In this document: one piece after another, positions 1-8,753 of the stretch
Layout of the letters: every line of letters begins with the position of its first letter
Numbering within the stretch: the first letter of the stretch is position 1
NCBI RefSeq assembly: GCF_003668565.1
Contig: NZ_RCWJ01000001.1
Span: 930,001 to 994,000, forward strand
Length of the DNA: 64,000 bases
From: Mycetocola zhadangensis
GTDB taxonomy: Bacteria; Actinomycetota; Actinomycetes; Actinomycetales; Microbacteriaceae
Direction of reading: 5' to 3'
Notes under the pieces: model-generated
Databases searched by the model: none
Told to the model about the DNA's origin: nothing
The model's input: only the letters and a program-made list of their open reading frames with translations
Translations under genes and position numbers: made by a program

Positions 1-249
1 GGCAAATTGATCGTCACGACTCCTGTGGAAGAGCCGGTTGCGGTTCCGGCAGCAGGAGACAGCGTTGTGGTCGCGCTCGTCGGGCTTGGTTGGAGCGAGA
101 AGGTGGCGGTGCAGGCCGTGAGCGACGTGTTGAGCACTCACCCTGACGCAGAGACCGCGCCGGTGCAGACGGTGCTTCGACTCGCCCTCGCCCAGCTTGG
201 TCCCGCTCAGCACAGCACTTCCTCCGCATCGGCAGGAGCCCGCCAGTGA
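1..249 (+). CDS. ruvA: RuvA C-terminal part (truncated by window edge)
   Basis: This is the 3' end of the Holliday junction binding protein RuvA, which tetramerises on four-way junctions and recruits the RuvB motor. Only about 82 codons are present, open at the 5' edge of the window. A Pro/Ala-rich linker is followed by a helical segment of the type [17 protein letters not shown], which matches RuvA domain III, the part that contacts RuvB. Its stop codon overlaps the GTG start of ruvB by four bases, so the two are translationally coupled. The identification rests on domain III plus the adjoining ruvB; the junction-binding domains I and II lie outside the window. Confidence 0.85.
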   Translation, partial: GKLIVTTPVEEPVAVPAAGDSVVVALVGLGWSEKVAVQAVSDVLSTHPDAETAPVQTVLRLALAQLGPAQHSTSSASAGARQ

Positions 250-1271
250 GCGGATTCGAACTCACGACACCCGAGCCGATCTCAGAGGCGGAACTCGTCT
301 TCGAGGGCGCTCTCCGCCCGAAGAGCCTCGACGAGTTTGTCGGGCAAGCGAAGGTGCGCGGGCAGCTACAGCTCCTCCTGCAGGCAGCCGGAATCCAGGG
401 CAGAACCGCCGACCACATTTTGCTTGCTGGCCCTCCCGGTCTGGGCAAAACGACCCTGGCGATGATCGTGGCGCACGAGAGCGACAAGCCGCTGCGGATG
501 TCGAGTGGCCCGGCCATTCAGCACGCCGGAGACCTGGCCGCCGTTCTCTCGAGCCTTGTGCCCGGCGAAGTGCTGTTCATCGATGAAATCCACCGCATGG
601 CCCGGTCAGCCGAGGAAATGCTCTACCTGGCGATGGAAGATTTCCGGATCGACATCATGGTTGGCAAGGGGGCAGGGGCGACCTCGGTACCGCTGGATCT
701 GGCCCCATTCACGCTGGTCGGCGCAACGACGCGGTCAGGCATGTTGCCTAACCCGCTGCGGGACAGGTTCGGTTTCACAGCGCACCTGGAGTTCTATGAC
801 GAGTCGGAACTCGAGCAGGTGTTGTTCCGCGCGGCGCGCATGCTGAATTTCGACATCGACCGCGCTGGGCTCGCCGAGATAGCCGGTCGGTGCCGCGGAA
901 CTCCACGCATCGCGAACCGCCTGCTTCGCCGAGTTCGCGACTACGTCCTGGTTCACGGTGGCGCGGCCGATCTCAGCGCAGTGAAAGCAGCGCTCACCCT
1001 GTACGACGTTGACGAGCTCGGACTCGACCGGCTCGACCGCGCGGTGATGGAAATCATGCTGACTCGCTTCGGCGGTGGACCCGTCGGGCTCAACACCCTC
1101 GCGGTGTCCGTCGGAGAAGAAGCGGAAACGATCGAGAGCGTCGTGGAGCCGTTCCTCGTACGGATAGGGCTCATCACTCGAACACCCCGTGGCCGCGTGG
1201 CCACGCCGCAGGCGTTTGCGCATTTCGGCGCACCAAACCCTCAGGGTTCTTTCCTGCCCGGTGTTCTATAA
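246..1271 (+). CDS. ruvB: Holliday junction branch migration helicase RuvB
   Basis: RuvB (341 aa) is the hexameric AAA+ ATPase that, with RuvA, drives branch migration of Holliday junctions in recombinational repair. Walker A GPPGLGKT lies at residues 62-69, Walker B FIDEIH at 111-116, sensor-type VGATTRSG near 158-165 and the arginine-finger segment LRDRFGF at 171-177. The C-terminal winged helix begins near residue 260. Length is normal for the family. The GTG start overlaps the ruvA stop; no nearer ATG precedes the conserved [11 protein letters not shown] segment. RuvC would be expected just upstream of ruvA, outside the window. Confidence 0.98.
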   Translation: MSGFELTTPEPISEAELVFEGALRPKSLDEFVGQAKVRGQLQLLLQAAGIQGRTADHILLAGPPGLGKTTLAMIVAHESDKPLRMSSGPAIQHAGDLAAVLSSLVPGEVLFIDEIHRMARSAEEMLYLAMEDFRIDIMVGKGAGATSVPLDLAPFTLVGATTRSGMLPNPLRDRFGFTAHLEFYDESELEQVLFRAARMLNFDIDRAGLAEIAGRCRGTPRIANRLLRRVRDYVLVHGGAADLSAVKAALTLYDVDELGLDRLDRAVMEIMLTRFGGGPVGLNTLAVSVGEEAETIESVVEPFLVRIGLITRTPRGRVATPQAFAHFGAPNPQGSFLPGVL

Positions 1272-1272
1272 T
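1267..1272 (+). promoter_or_regulatory. candidate -10 TATAAT before yajC
   Basis: A perfect TATAAT overlaps the ruvB stop codon, about 70 bases before the yajC start. No good -35 hexamer lies 16-18 bases upstream. It may give yajC-secDF its own transcription start in addition to read-through from ruvAB. Such a hexamer can occur by chance, so confidence is low. Confidence 0.3.
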
Positions 1273-1340
1273 TCAAGCTGGCCTCTCGGTCATTTTCCCT
1301 CCCATGCGGCCTCGTGGCTGCGAAAGGTTCTTTACCTCTT

Positions 1341-1736
1341 ATGGATCCATTAACCATCGGAATGCTGGTCATCCTGGCCGTCCTCATCTTCTTCATGTTC
1401 CGCAACGGACAGAAGCGCAAGAAGGACCAGGAGGCCCTGCTCTCGAAGGTTGTGCCAGGCGCTGAGGTCATGACGACCTTTGGACTGTTTGGAACCATCC
1501 TCGAAATGGATGAGGACACCAACAAGGTTCTGCTCGAGTCGAGCCCAGGAACGGTTGTCACCGTGCACCGTCAGGCCATCGCCAAGGTCGTCGAAGACGA
1601 GCCAGTTGTCGTTGCAGACAACGCCGAAATCGTCGAGGCCGATGACACGCACGTTGAACCGGCGACTGCTCTCCCCACCGAGTTCGACGCAACGACCGAC
1701 GTCACCGATTCACGTGACAAGAAGGCTGACCAGTAG
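1341..1736 (+). CDS. yajC: Preprotein translocase subunit YajC
   Basis: YajC (131 aa) is a small inner membrane partner of SecDF that associates with the SecYEG channel. One membrane helix is visible at residues 5-20 (IGMLVILAVLIFFMF), followed by the basic RNGQKRKKDQ stretch and the family core, here ...VVPGAEVMTTFGLFGTI, near residues 35-50. The C-terminal 40 residues are acidic, common in actinobacteria. I chose the ATG at 1341 because the protein then starts directly before the membrane helix; a GTG nine codons upstream is possible. It sits between ruvB and secD, the usual order. Confidence 0.9.
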   Translation: MDPLTIGMLVILAVLIFFMFRNGQKRKKDQEALLSKVVPGAEVMTTFGLFGTILEMDEDTNKVLLESSPGTVVTVHRQAIAKVVEDEPVVVADNAEIVEADDTHVEPATALPTEFDATTDVTDSRDKKADQ

Positions 1737-1776
1737 TCTCTCTGAGCAGGTAGTCACCGAGCAGTAAAACCAGAAG

Positions 1777-1809
1777 CGTTTCGCGCCGCCTGCGTGGCGG
1801 CGCGAAACG
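1777..1809 (+). promoter_or_regulatory. perfect 14-bp hairpin between yajC and secD
   Basis: The half-sites CGTTTCGCGCCGCC and its exact complement flank a five-base loop (TGCGT). The stem is entirely paired and very GC-rich. It stands 40 bases after the yajC stop and 23 bases before the secD TTG start. No T-run follows, so it is not a textbook intrinsic terminator; it could be a U-tract-less actinobacterial terminator, a partial attenuator, or an mRNA-stabilising processing stem that sets the yajC to secDF ratio. Confidence 0.7.
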
Positions 1810-1832
1810 GTCAGAGAAAGCTGAGTACGTAG

Positions 1833-3554
1833 TTGGCAAAGTCGAAGTCGACGCCGATCCGTAGAGCGAGTCGCTCACTGGTCTGGCTTGGCGTAATCAC
1901 CCTGGCACTTTTCGGCATTCTTGCCGGAGGAGTGATTTGGGGCAACGCCACCTGGGCCCCCAAGCTCGCCCTTGACCTCGAGGGCGGAACCCAGATCATT
2001 CTGCAGCCCAATGTCGAGAGCGGTGAGTCGGTCTCGACCGAACAGCTCAACCAGGCCGTAGGGATCATCCGCCAGCGCGTGGACGCCTCAGGTGTTTCAG
2101 AGGCCGAAGTCAACACCGAGGGCAGCAACGTTGTTGTCACTATTCCCGGTGAGGCAGACGAAGAGACTCGCAACCGCATTGAGGCGTCGGCGAAGCTCGA
2201 GTTCCGTCCCGTTCTGGTCGCCAGCCAACCAGCGAACACATTCGTCGGTGAGGACGGCAACGAGACTCCATACCCGACCCCGGATCCGGCGCTCCCTGAC
2301 ACTCCGGCAACGGAACCAACCGACGCGAGCGACCTCGCCTGGGTCACAGAAAAGCTTCAGGCTGAATTCCAGGCGTTCGATTGCGCAGCGCCTGTCGAGG
2401 CCGGCACGGTTCAGCCGGCTGACAAGCCGGTCATCGCGTGTGAGGTCGACGGCAGCGTCAAGTATGTGCTCGGACCTGTCGAGGTTGAGGGCTCCAAGAT
2501 CTCCGATGCCACCAACGGCATGCAGACCACCCAGACCGGTGCAACGACCGGCGCCTGGGTGGTCAACCTCGAGTTCGATGGTGAAGGCACTAAGCAGTTC
2601 GCCGCAGTAACCCAGCGCCTCAACGCGCTTCAGAGCCCGCAGAACCAGTTCGCGATCGTGCTGGACAACCAGGTCATCTCAGCACCGCAAACCAACGCCG
2701 TGATTGCCGATGGCAATGCAGAGATTTCCGGAAACTTCACTCAGGAGTCGTCGAAGTCACTCGCCGACCAGTTGAAGTACGGCGCACTGCCGATCAGCTT
2801 CCAGGTGCAGAGCTCAGATCAGATCTCCGCGACACTCGGGTCTGCGCAGTTGCAGATCGGAATCATCGCAGGAATCATTGGCCTCATCCTCGTCGCCATC
2901 TACACCCTGTTCCAGTACCGGTTGCTTGGGCTCGTCACCATCGCATCGCTCGTGGTCGCTGGCGTCCTGACCTACCTGGTCATTGCGATCCTGTCCTGGC
3001 GCAACGGCTACCGCCTGTCCTTGGCCGGCGTCGCAGGTCTGATCGTCGCGATCGGCTTCACGGCCGACTCCTTCATCGTCTACTTCGAGCGAATACGAGA
3101 CGAACTCCGTAACGGACGCGGTCTCGAATCTGCGGTTGAAGCAGGCTGGAAGCGTGCTAAACGCACAATCTACGCGTCAAAGGGCGTGAACCTCCTCGCC
3201 GCGGTCGTGCTCTACGCCGTTGCGGTAGGAAACGTCAAGGGATTCGCGTTCACGCTCGGTGTCACAACGATCATCGACGTCCTTGTCGTGCTGCTCTTCA
3301 CACACCCGGCGCTTCAGGTGCTCGCGCAGACGCGGTTCTTCTCCAGCGGCCACCCGCTGTCCGGGCTTGACCCCAATGCCCTCGGTGCCGTCTACCGTGG
3401 GCGTGCTCAGTTCCGCGCGCCCCAGGCTGCCGTCGCAGGCAAAACCACCAAGTCCAGCCGTGAGGCAGCCAAACGGCAAACGATCGCAGAACGCAAGCAG
3501 GCTGAACTGGTCGCCGCTGGCGCCGGCAAGAAGTCTGAGGAGAAGAAGTCCTAA
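1833..3554 (+). CDS. secD: Protein translocase subunit SecD
   Basis: SecD (573 aa) works with SecF as a proton-driven RND-type motor that pulls exported proteins through SecYEG from the outside. The first membrane helix is at about residues 16-34, the signature LALDLEGGTQI at 45-55, a large periplasmic region follows, and five further helices occupy roughly residues 345-500, including the SLAGVAGLIVAIGFTADSFIVYFER segment with its conserved Asp. The C-terminal 60 residues are basic and cytosolic. The start is an unusual TTG; it gives the expected short N terminus before the helix, and no ATG or GTG fits better. The stop overlaps the secF start by one base. Confidence 0.95.
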   Translation: MAKSKSTPIRRASRSLVWLGVITLALFGILAGGVIWGNATWAPKLALDLEGGTQIILQPNVESGESVSTEQLNQAVGIIRQRVDASGVSEAEVNTEGSNVVVTIPGEADEETRNRIEASAKLEFRPVLVASQPANTFVGEDGNETPYPTPDPALPDTPATEPTDASDLAWVTEKLQAEFQAFDCAAPVEAGTVQPADKPVIACEVDGSVKYVLGPVEVEGSKISDATNGMQTTQTGATTGAWVVNLEFDGEGTKQFAAVTQRLNALQSPQNQFAIVLDNQVISAPQTNAVIADGNAEISGNFTQESSKSLADQLKYGALPISFQVQSSDQISATLGSAQLQIGIIAGIIGLILVAIYTLFQYRLLGLVTIASLVVAGVLTYLVIAILSWRNGYRLSLAGVAGLIVAIGFTADSFIVYFERIRDELRNGRGLESAVEAGWKRAKRTIYASKGVNLLAAVVLYAVAVGNVKGFAFTLGVTTIIDVLVVLLFTHPALQVLAQTRFFSSGHPLSGLDPNALGAVYRGRAQFRAPQAAVAGKTTKSSREAAKRQTIAERKQAELVAAGAGKKSEEKKS

Positions 3555-4564
3555 TGGCAAGCCTCACCACATTCGGCAACGACCTGTTCACAGGCAAGCG
3601 CTCGTTCAACTTCGTCGGCAACCGCAAGATCTGGTTCAGCGTCGCGATTCTCCTCGTTGTCGCGTCCATCCTCGTCCCGGTCGTCAAGGGCGGGTTCAAC
3701 CTCGGCATCGAGTTCACCGGTGGCTCGCAGTTCACCGTCAACTCGATCGAAGATACAGACCAGAACAAGGCAACGGATGCTGTCGCCAGCGTCGTTCCTG
3801 ACGCGGTCTCGAAGGTCACAACGGTCGGCGATTCCGCCATCCGGGTGCAGACGAACCAGTTGACGCCCGCTGACACCAATGATGTGACTGCGGCCCTCGC
3901 GCAGGCGTACGACGTCCCGGAATCTGAAGTCACAACATCCTTCATTGGTGCGTCGTGGGGTCAGGACGTGACCAAGCAGGCAATCACAGGCCTCGTTGTG
4001 TTCCTCGCTCTGGCGTTCCTCACGATGGCCCTGTACTTCCGCACCTGGAAGATGTCAGCGGCCGCGATGATCGCACTGCTCGACGTTCTCGTCATCACCC
4101 TCGGTGTCTACGCCCTCAGCGGGTTCGAGATCAGCCCTGCCGCGATCATCGGCTTCCTGACGATCCTTGGGTATTCGCTCTATGACACAGTGGTGGTGTT
4201 CGACAAGATTCGAGAGAACACAACTGAGGATGGCGACAACGCGCCGCGCACCTTCGCGGAGAGTGTGAACCTCGCTGTGAACCAGACGCTTGTTCGCTCG
4301 ATCAACACGTCGATTGTGGCTGCACTGCCGGTCGCATCCATCCTCATCATCGGTGATTTCCTCCTCGGAGCCGAGACTCTGCGTGACATCTCGCTGTCGC
4401 TCTTCGTCGGCATCCTTGTGGCGACATACTCCACGATCTTTGTTGCCGCACCGCTCTACGCCCTGTTCCGTCAGAACGAACCGGAGATCAAGAAGCGTGA
4501 CGCTCGCGTCCTCGCAACTCGGGCGCGGTCGAGCTCGGAGTCCGCGGTCGTCCCCGCGGTCTAA
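3554..4564 (+). CDS. secF: Protein translocase subunit SecF
   Basis: SecF (336 aa) is the partner of SecD in the export motor. A first membrane helix spans about residues 24-43 (IWFSVAILLVVASILVPVV), directly followed by FNLGIEFTGGSQF, the family's N-terminal signature. A periplasmic domain runs to about residue 135 and five membrane helices follow, with ISPAAIIGFLTILGYSLYDTVVVFDKIREN near residues 193-222. The gene begins on the last base of the secD stop, so it is translationally coupled. In many actinobacteria apt lies between secF and rel; here it does not. Confidence 0.96.
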   Translation: MASLTTFGNDLFTGKRSFNFVGNRKIWFSVAILLVVASILVPVVKGGFNLGIEFTGGSQFTVNSIEDTDQNKATDAVASVVPDAVSKVTTVGDSAIRVQTNQLTPADTNDVTAALAQAYDVPESEVTTSFIGASWGQDVTKQAITGLVVFLALAFLTMALYFRTWKMSAAAMIALLDVLVITLGVYALSGFEISPAAIIGFLTILGYSLYDTVVVFDKIRENTTEDGDNAPRTFAESVNLAVNQTLVRSINTSIVAALPVASILIIGDFLLGAETLRDISLSLFVGILVATYSTIFVAAPLYALFRQNEPEIKKRDARVLATRARSSSESAVVPAV

Positions 4565-4609
4565 TACCGGTCGTGTACGCGGGATAATGGAAGCTTCGGA
4601 GGTGAGCGA

Positions 4610-6856
4610 ATGACGGAGACACAGTCGTCGAGCGCGTCCCTTCGACGCCTCGTTCCACGAATTTTCTCGAAGGCGCAGCCCGCAGGAGCGGTTGACCGGC
4701 TCGTTCGCACTGCACGACTGCACCACCCGAAAGCTGACCTCGCAGTCATCGAACGGGCCTATGTCGTTGCCGAGCGGGCGCATCGGGGGCAGAAGCGGCA
4801 GAGTGGAGAGCCGTACATCACACACCCGGTCGCTGTTGCCCAGATTCTCGCTGACCTGGGCATTGGGCCGAAGACGCTCGCCGCAGCTCTCCTGCACGAC
4901 ACAGTAGAGGACACGGACTACGGGCTCGACGAACTCCGCGCCGACTTTGGTGATGAAGTCGCGATGCTCGTCGACGGAGTCACCAAGCTCGACAAGGTGA
5001 AGTACGGCGAGAGCGCACAGGCGGAGACAGTCCGCAAGATGATCGTTGCGATGTCGAAAGACATCCGAGTGCTCGTCATCAAGCTCGCCGATCGTCTGCA
5101 CAACGCCCGCACTTGGGGCTTCGTCCCAGCTGCGAAGGCTGCCAAGAAGGCGACCGAAACGCTCGAGATCTACGCGCCCCTCGCGCACCGTCTCGGAATT
5201 CAGACGATCAAGTGGGAGCTTGAGGACCTGTCATTCGCCGTGCTCTACCCCAAGCTGTACGCCGAAATCGAAAGCCTCGTGAAACAGCGGACGCCGCAGC
5301 GTGAAGAGCTCGTGCAGACCGTCATCGACTCCGTCAATGAGGATCTCAAGGCGGCGAAGATCCGTGGCAAGGTCGTCGGTCGTCCCAAGCAGTATTACTC
5401 GATCTATCAAAAGATGATCGTTCGCGGTCGTGACTTCGACGAAATCTATGACCTCGTCGGAATCCGTGTCCTCGTCAATTCCGTCCGCGACTGTTACGCA
5501 GTGCTCGGAGCCATTCACGCTCGCTGGACGCCGATTCCCGGGCGTTTCAAGGACTACATCGCGACTCCCAAGTACAACCTGTACCAGTCCCTGCACACGA
5601 CAGTCATCGGTCCGCAGGGCAAGAGCGTCGAGATCCAGATCCGGACTCACGAGATGCACCAGCACGCCGAATACGGTGTTGCTGCGCACTGGAAGTACAA
5701 GGAGACCGTCAACGGCGGCAAGGGTGCGTCGAAGACGACCGAGAACGACATGGTGTGGCTGGCCCACATCTCGGACTGGCAAGCAGAGACCAGCGATCCG
5801 GGAGAGTTCCTCGACTCGCTCCGCTTTGAGATCGGCGCCAAAGAGGTTTACGTCTTCACGCCGAAGGGCCGTGTGATCGGTCTTCCTGCCGGGGCGACGC
5901 CCGTCGACTTTGCATATGCCGTCCACACCGAGGTCGGCCACCGCACCATGGGCGCGAAGGTGAACGGCAGGCTCGTACCGCTCGAATCTGAACTGAACAG
6001 CGGCGACGTCGTCGAAGTGTTCACGTCGAAAAACCCCGACTCAGGGCCGAGCCAGGACTGGCTCAGCTTCGTCAAGAGCACCCGCGCCCGAAACAAGATC
6101 CGTCAGTGGTTCACGAAAGAACGTCGCGACGAAGCTATTGAGCAGGGGAAGGATGCCATCGCTCGCGCGATGCGCAAACAGAACCTGCCGCTTCAGAAAC
6201 TGATGAGCCAGGACTCGTTCGCTGAAGTCGCATCTCAGATGCGGTACGAAGACGTCTCGGCACTCTATGCTGCCGTCGGCGAGGGGCACGTGTCGACGCA
6301 GTCGGTGCTCGAGAAGGTTGCGGCTCTGCTGCAGGGCGACAACGAAGCCGAGCAGGCTGCCATCGATTTCCCGGTGCGCGGACGCGCGCGCTCGGTCACA
6401 CACAGCGACTCAGGCGTTCTCGTCAGGGGTGCCCCCGACATTCTCGTGAAGCTGTCGAAGTGCTGCACGCCTGTTCCCGGAGACGACATCGTCGGGTTCG
6501 TAACGCGTGGATCTGGCGTCTCTGTGCACAGGAGTGACTGCCACAACGTCCAGGAACTCCTCAAGGAACCTGAACGCATGATCGACGTGGAGTGGGCACC
6601 GAGTTCGAAGAGCCTGTTCCTCGTCCACATTCAGGTTGAGGCGCTGGACCGCGCCGGTCTTCTGAGCGACGTGACCCGCGTGCTGAGCGAGCACCACGTC
6701 AATATTCTCTCCGCGACGGTTTCGACCTCGAACAACAGGCTGGCTATTTCCCGCTTCGTGTTCGAGATGGGCGACACAACTCATCTCGAGCGAGTCCTCA
6801 ACGCCGTGCGCAGGATCGACGCCGTCTACGATGTCTACCGCGTCAACGGGGGCTGA
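4610..6856 (+). CDS. rel: Bifunctional (p)ppGpp synthetase/hydrolase Rel
   Basis: Rel (748 aa) makes and degrades (p)ppGpp and so controls the stringent response. The HD hydrolase domain is intact (HDTVEDT near residues 93-99). The synthetase domain carries [20 protein letters not shown] around residues 312-331; the RxKD form is typical of bifunctional enzymes. A TGS domain starts near residue 410, a conserved Cys-Cys/His region ([14 protein letters not shown], later SDCHN) lies near 614-645 and a C-terminal ACT domain ends the protein. The ATG follows a good ribosome site (GGAGGTGAG). Its last 14 bases overlap the end of a convergent minus-strand gene. Confidence 0.97.
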   Translation: MTETQSSSASLRRLVPRIFSKAQPAGAVDRLVRTARLHHPKADLAVIERAYVVAERAHRGQKRQSGEPYITHPVAVAQILADLGIGPKTLAAALLHDTVEDTDYGLDELRADFGDEVAMLVDGVTKLDKVKYGESAQAETVRKMIVAMSKDIRVLVIKLADRLHNARTWGFVPAAKAAKKATETLEIYAPLAHRLGIQTIKWELEDLSFAVLYPKLYAEIESLVKQRTPQREELVQTVIDSVNEDLKAAKIRGKVVGRPKQYYSIYQKMIVRGRDFDEIYDLVGIRVLVNSVRDCYAVLGAIHARWTPIPGRFKDYIATPKYNLYQSLHTTVIGPQGKSVEIQIRTHEMHQHAEYGVAAHWKYKETVNGGKGASKTTENDMVWLAHISDWQAETSDPGEFLDSLRFEIGAKEVYVFTPKGRVIGLPAGATPVDFAYAVHTEVGHRTMGAKVNGRLVPLESELNSGDVVEVFTSKNPDSGPSQDWLSFVKSTRARNKIRQWFTKERRDEAIEQGKDAIARAMRKQNLPLQKLMSQDSFAEVASQMRYEDVSALYAAVGEGHVSTQSVLEKVAALLQGDNEAEQAAIDFPVRGRARSVTHSDSGVLVRGAPDILVKLSKCCTPVPGDDIVGFVTRGSGVSVHRSDCHNVQELLKEPERMIDVEWAPSSKSLFLVHIQVEALDRAGLLSDVTRVLSEHHVNILSATVSTSNNRLAISRFVFEMGDTTHLERVLNAVRRIDAVYDVYRVNGG

Positions 6857-7328
6857 CGATTCCCGTCACGAGCCGCGCGAGTCGCTGCTCTGCCGAGCTG
6901 AAACCGGGGGAGTGAGCACTCCGTCTGGTGAGATCGTGGAGGGTTCGACGTGGCGTTGTCACCCGGAGTCCCGCGATTAACACCTCGTCGTAGTCCCGCA
7001 GTCGAAGCTCCCGCTGCACAAACCTCGGGGCAAGGCGAACGCTTGCCCGCTCGTCGGCGCGAACGCACATTTCATGCTGCCATGGCGCGCTGTCCAGCGC
7101 GCCATGGATCCAGGCCGCAGTCCACCCGATGGCCACAAGATGCTCGGCCGCTCGCACATCGGGAAGCGCCGTTCGGAGCGCACTCGCGCGCAGGTCGGCC
7201 CTGTCGGGTTCATCAACGAGGATGAACACGTCATCCAGCCGGATGAGGTCACCGTCGCGGCAGGCCGCGCAGAGTTCAGCGAGCGGGAGGAATGCCGGAC
7301 CGAGCACGGTTGGCAAAAGTCTGGGCAT
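6843..7328 (-). CDS. AbiEi-like antitoxin-family protein (orphan)
   Basis: This 161-aa protein resembles short actinobacterial proteins usually labelled type IV toxin-antitoxin AbiEi-family antitoxins. The familiar layout is visible: [13 protein letters not shown] near the N terminus (winged-helix-like), [10 protein letters not shown] in the middle, and [13 protein letters not shown] near residue 125. I chose the ATG at 7328; the longer reading from a TTG at 7361 would start inside the terminator hairpin of the upstream gene. There is no recognisable Shine-Dalgarno. No AbiEii-type nucleotidyltransferase toxin lies nearby, so any antitoxin role is doubtful; it may be a stand-alone DNA-binding protein. 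Confidence 0.65.
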   Translation of the reverse strand: MPRLLPTVLGPAFLPLAELCAACRDGDLIRLDDVFILVDEPDRADLRASALRTALPDVRAAEHLVAIGWTAAWIHGALDSAPWQHEMCVRADERASVRLAPRFVQRELRLRDYDEVLIAGLRVTTPRRTLHDLTRRSAHSPGFSSAEQRLARLVTGIVSPR

Positions 7329-7352
7329 GAGCCCAGCCTGAGCTTCGCCCCG

Positions 7353-7400
7353 AAAAACCAAACGGCGGAAACGAATCTGTGAAGAATTCGCTCCCGCCGT
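7353..7400 (-). terminator. intrinsic terminator after the DUF349 gene
   Basis: Read on the minus strand, an outer stem ACGGCGG/CCGCCGT (7394-7400 with 7362-7368) encloses an imperfect inner stem built from GAGCGAATTC-like arms, followed by a T-rich stretch (the complement of 7353-7357). It lies 18 bases past the DUF349 stop and should end that transcript before the AbiEi-like gene. Confidence 0.7.
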
Positions 7401-7418
7401 CGCGGTTGTGGAGGCAGA

Positions 7419-8651
7419 TCAGGACAGTGCGTTGAGCCAGAGCTTCCGCGCCTCGAGGGCTTCAGTTGCTGCGTCGATCTTCGCTTTGTCGCCCGTCGCT
7501 TTCGCGTCCTCGAGCTCTGCCTCGAGCTTGGCGATTGCCGCGTTCAGCTGGCCGGCGAGACCCTCTGCGCGGGCCTTCGTCTCCGGGTTATTCTTCGTCC
7601 AGTTCTCCTCGTCGAGCTTCTTCAGGTGGTTCTCCACTTTGCGCAGTCGATCCTCGACGACGCGGACCTGGTCTCGAGGGACCTTGCCGATGTCGTCCCA
7701 GCGACGCTGGATCGACGCGAGAGCCGACCGCAGGGTGTCGCGGTTGTTCTCTTTGAGCAATGGTTCTGCCTCTTCGAGCAGAGCGAGCTTCGCTTTCAGG
7801 TTCTCGGCGTATTCGGCGTTATCGATGGCATCGATCTCCGACTTCGCGGCGTAGATCGCGTCGCCGGCTGCCTTGAAACGGGCCCAGAGGGCGTCGTCGT
7901 GGCGCTTGCCTGCACGACCGGACTTTTTCCACTCATCCAGAAGAGCGCGGTAACCGTGAATTCCGTCTGCACCCTTGGGGATCAGTGCTTCGGCCTGATC
8001 GATCAGCTGCTGCTTCCGACTCTTGGCGTCACGGTGCACGGAGTCAAGCTCGGCAAAGAAGGCACGGCGATTCTGCTCGATGGTGGACTTCGCCGTACGG
8101 AACCGTTTCCACAGCTCGTTCGCTTCACCCTTGGGGAGCTTCGGGCCCTCCTGCTGGTGCGTCTGCCACTGGGTGAACAAGGCGGTGATCTGTTCCGTCG
8201 TCGTTTTCCACTGGGCCTTGGCCGGGTCCTGTGCGGCAAGCTTCTCGGCCTCGACAACGATCGCGGTGCGGGCGGTGATCGCTTCGGCGACGGCAGCTTT
8301 CGCTTCTTCGCTCTGCTGCTCGGTCAGCTCGCCCACTGTGGAATCAAGCGCGGCAACCCGGGTCTTCAGGCTGTCGAGGTCACCGACGGCATTGGCGTTC
8401 TCCAGGGCCGTCGCGAGGTGTGCAACCGCTTTGGCCACGTCAGCCGCGGGGGCACCACGTTTGACGCGCTGCTCGAGGAGTGTGACCTGGCCGGCCAGTT
8501 CCGTGAACTTCCGTGTGAAGTAGGCGAGGGCTTCCTCGGCTGTGCCGTCGGGATACTGCCCAACCTCACGCCAGTTGTCGTCGCTCTCGCGCACGAAAAC
8601 GGCGCCGGACTCGTCTACACGACCCCATGGTTGCTGCTCAGAAATAGACAC
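7419..8651 (-). CDS. DUF349 domain-containing coiled-coil protein
   Basis: The 410-aa product consists mostly of charged helices rich in Ala, Glu, Lys and Arg, with repeated WKxxxRAGKRHDDALWARFKAAGD-type blocks that are characteristic of DUF349 repeats (three or more between residues about 110 and 330). A final coiled coil includes LNAAIAKLEAELEDAKATGD. Its function is not established; it should be cytosolic, with no signal or membrane segment. The GTG at 8651 is preceded by AAGGTGAG at ideal distance, which decides the start over an ATG nine codons upstream. A candidate -10 and a perfect inverted repeat lie in its leader. Confidence 0.9.
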   Translation of the reverse strand: MSISEQQPWGRVDESGAVFVRESDDNWREVGQYPDGTAEEALAYFTRKFTELAGQVTLLEQRVKRGAPAADVAKAVAHLATALENANAVGDLDSLKTRVAALDSTVGELTEQQSEEAKAAVAEAITARTAIVVEAEKLAAQDPAKAQWKTTTEQITALFTQWQTHQQEGPKLPKGEANELWKRFRTAKSTIEQNRRAFFAELDSVHRDAKSRKQQLIDQAEALIPKGADGIHGYRALLDEWKKSGRAGKRHDDALWARFKAAGDAIYAAKSEIDAIDNAEYAENLKAKLALLEEAEPLLKENNRDTLRSALASIQRRWDDIGKVPRDQVRVVEDRLRKVENHLKKLDEENWTKNNPETKARAEGLAGQLNAAIAKLEAELEDAKATGDKAKIDAATEALEARKLWLNALS

Positions 8652-8671
8652 GTGCCTCACCTTGCTTGAAT

Positions 8672-8689
8672 GTCGCACAGGTGTGCGAC
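8672..8689 (-). promoter_or_regulatory. perfect 8-bp inverted repeat in the DUF349 leader
   Basis: The half-site GTCGCACA and its complement TGTGCGAC are separated by GG. The repeat lies between the candidate -10 and the ribosome site of the minus-strand DUF349 gene, so it could be an operator just downstream of the transcription start or a small leader hairpin. It shares the core CGCAC...GTGCG with the longer repeat before the neighbouring cyclophilin gene. Confidence 0.5.
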
Positions 8690-8704
8690 CGGAAACTCTG
8701 GTCC

Positions 8705-8710
8705 AGCCTA
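8705..8710 (-). promoter_or_regulatory. candidate -10 TAGGCT for the DUF349 gene
   Basis: TAGGCT on the minus strand fits the actinobacterial TAnnnT pattern and the TAgnCT form seen before several other genes here. It would place the transcription start about 45 bases before the GTG codon, with the inverted repeat inside the leader. No convincing -35 is present. Confidence 0.35.
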
Positions 8711-8753
8711 TTACGTTGACCCCTCCCGGCGGGAAAGCTCAACGCCCCCTCGG

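Noticed and set aside
7626-8669. A 347-codon + strand open frame opposite the DUF349 gene
   Set aside because: It is the mirror of a long coding region; the minus strand has the repeats, ribosome site and terminator, and the + frame has no recognisable family.
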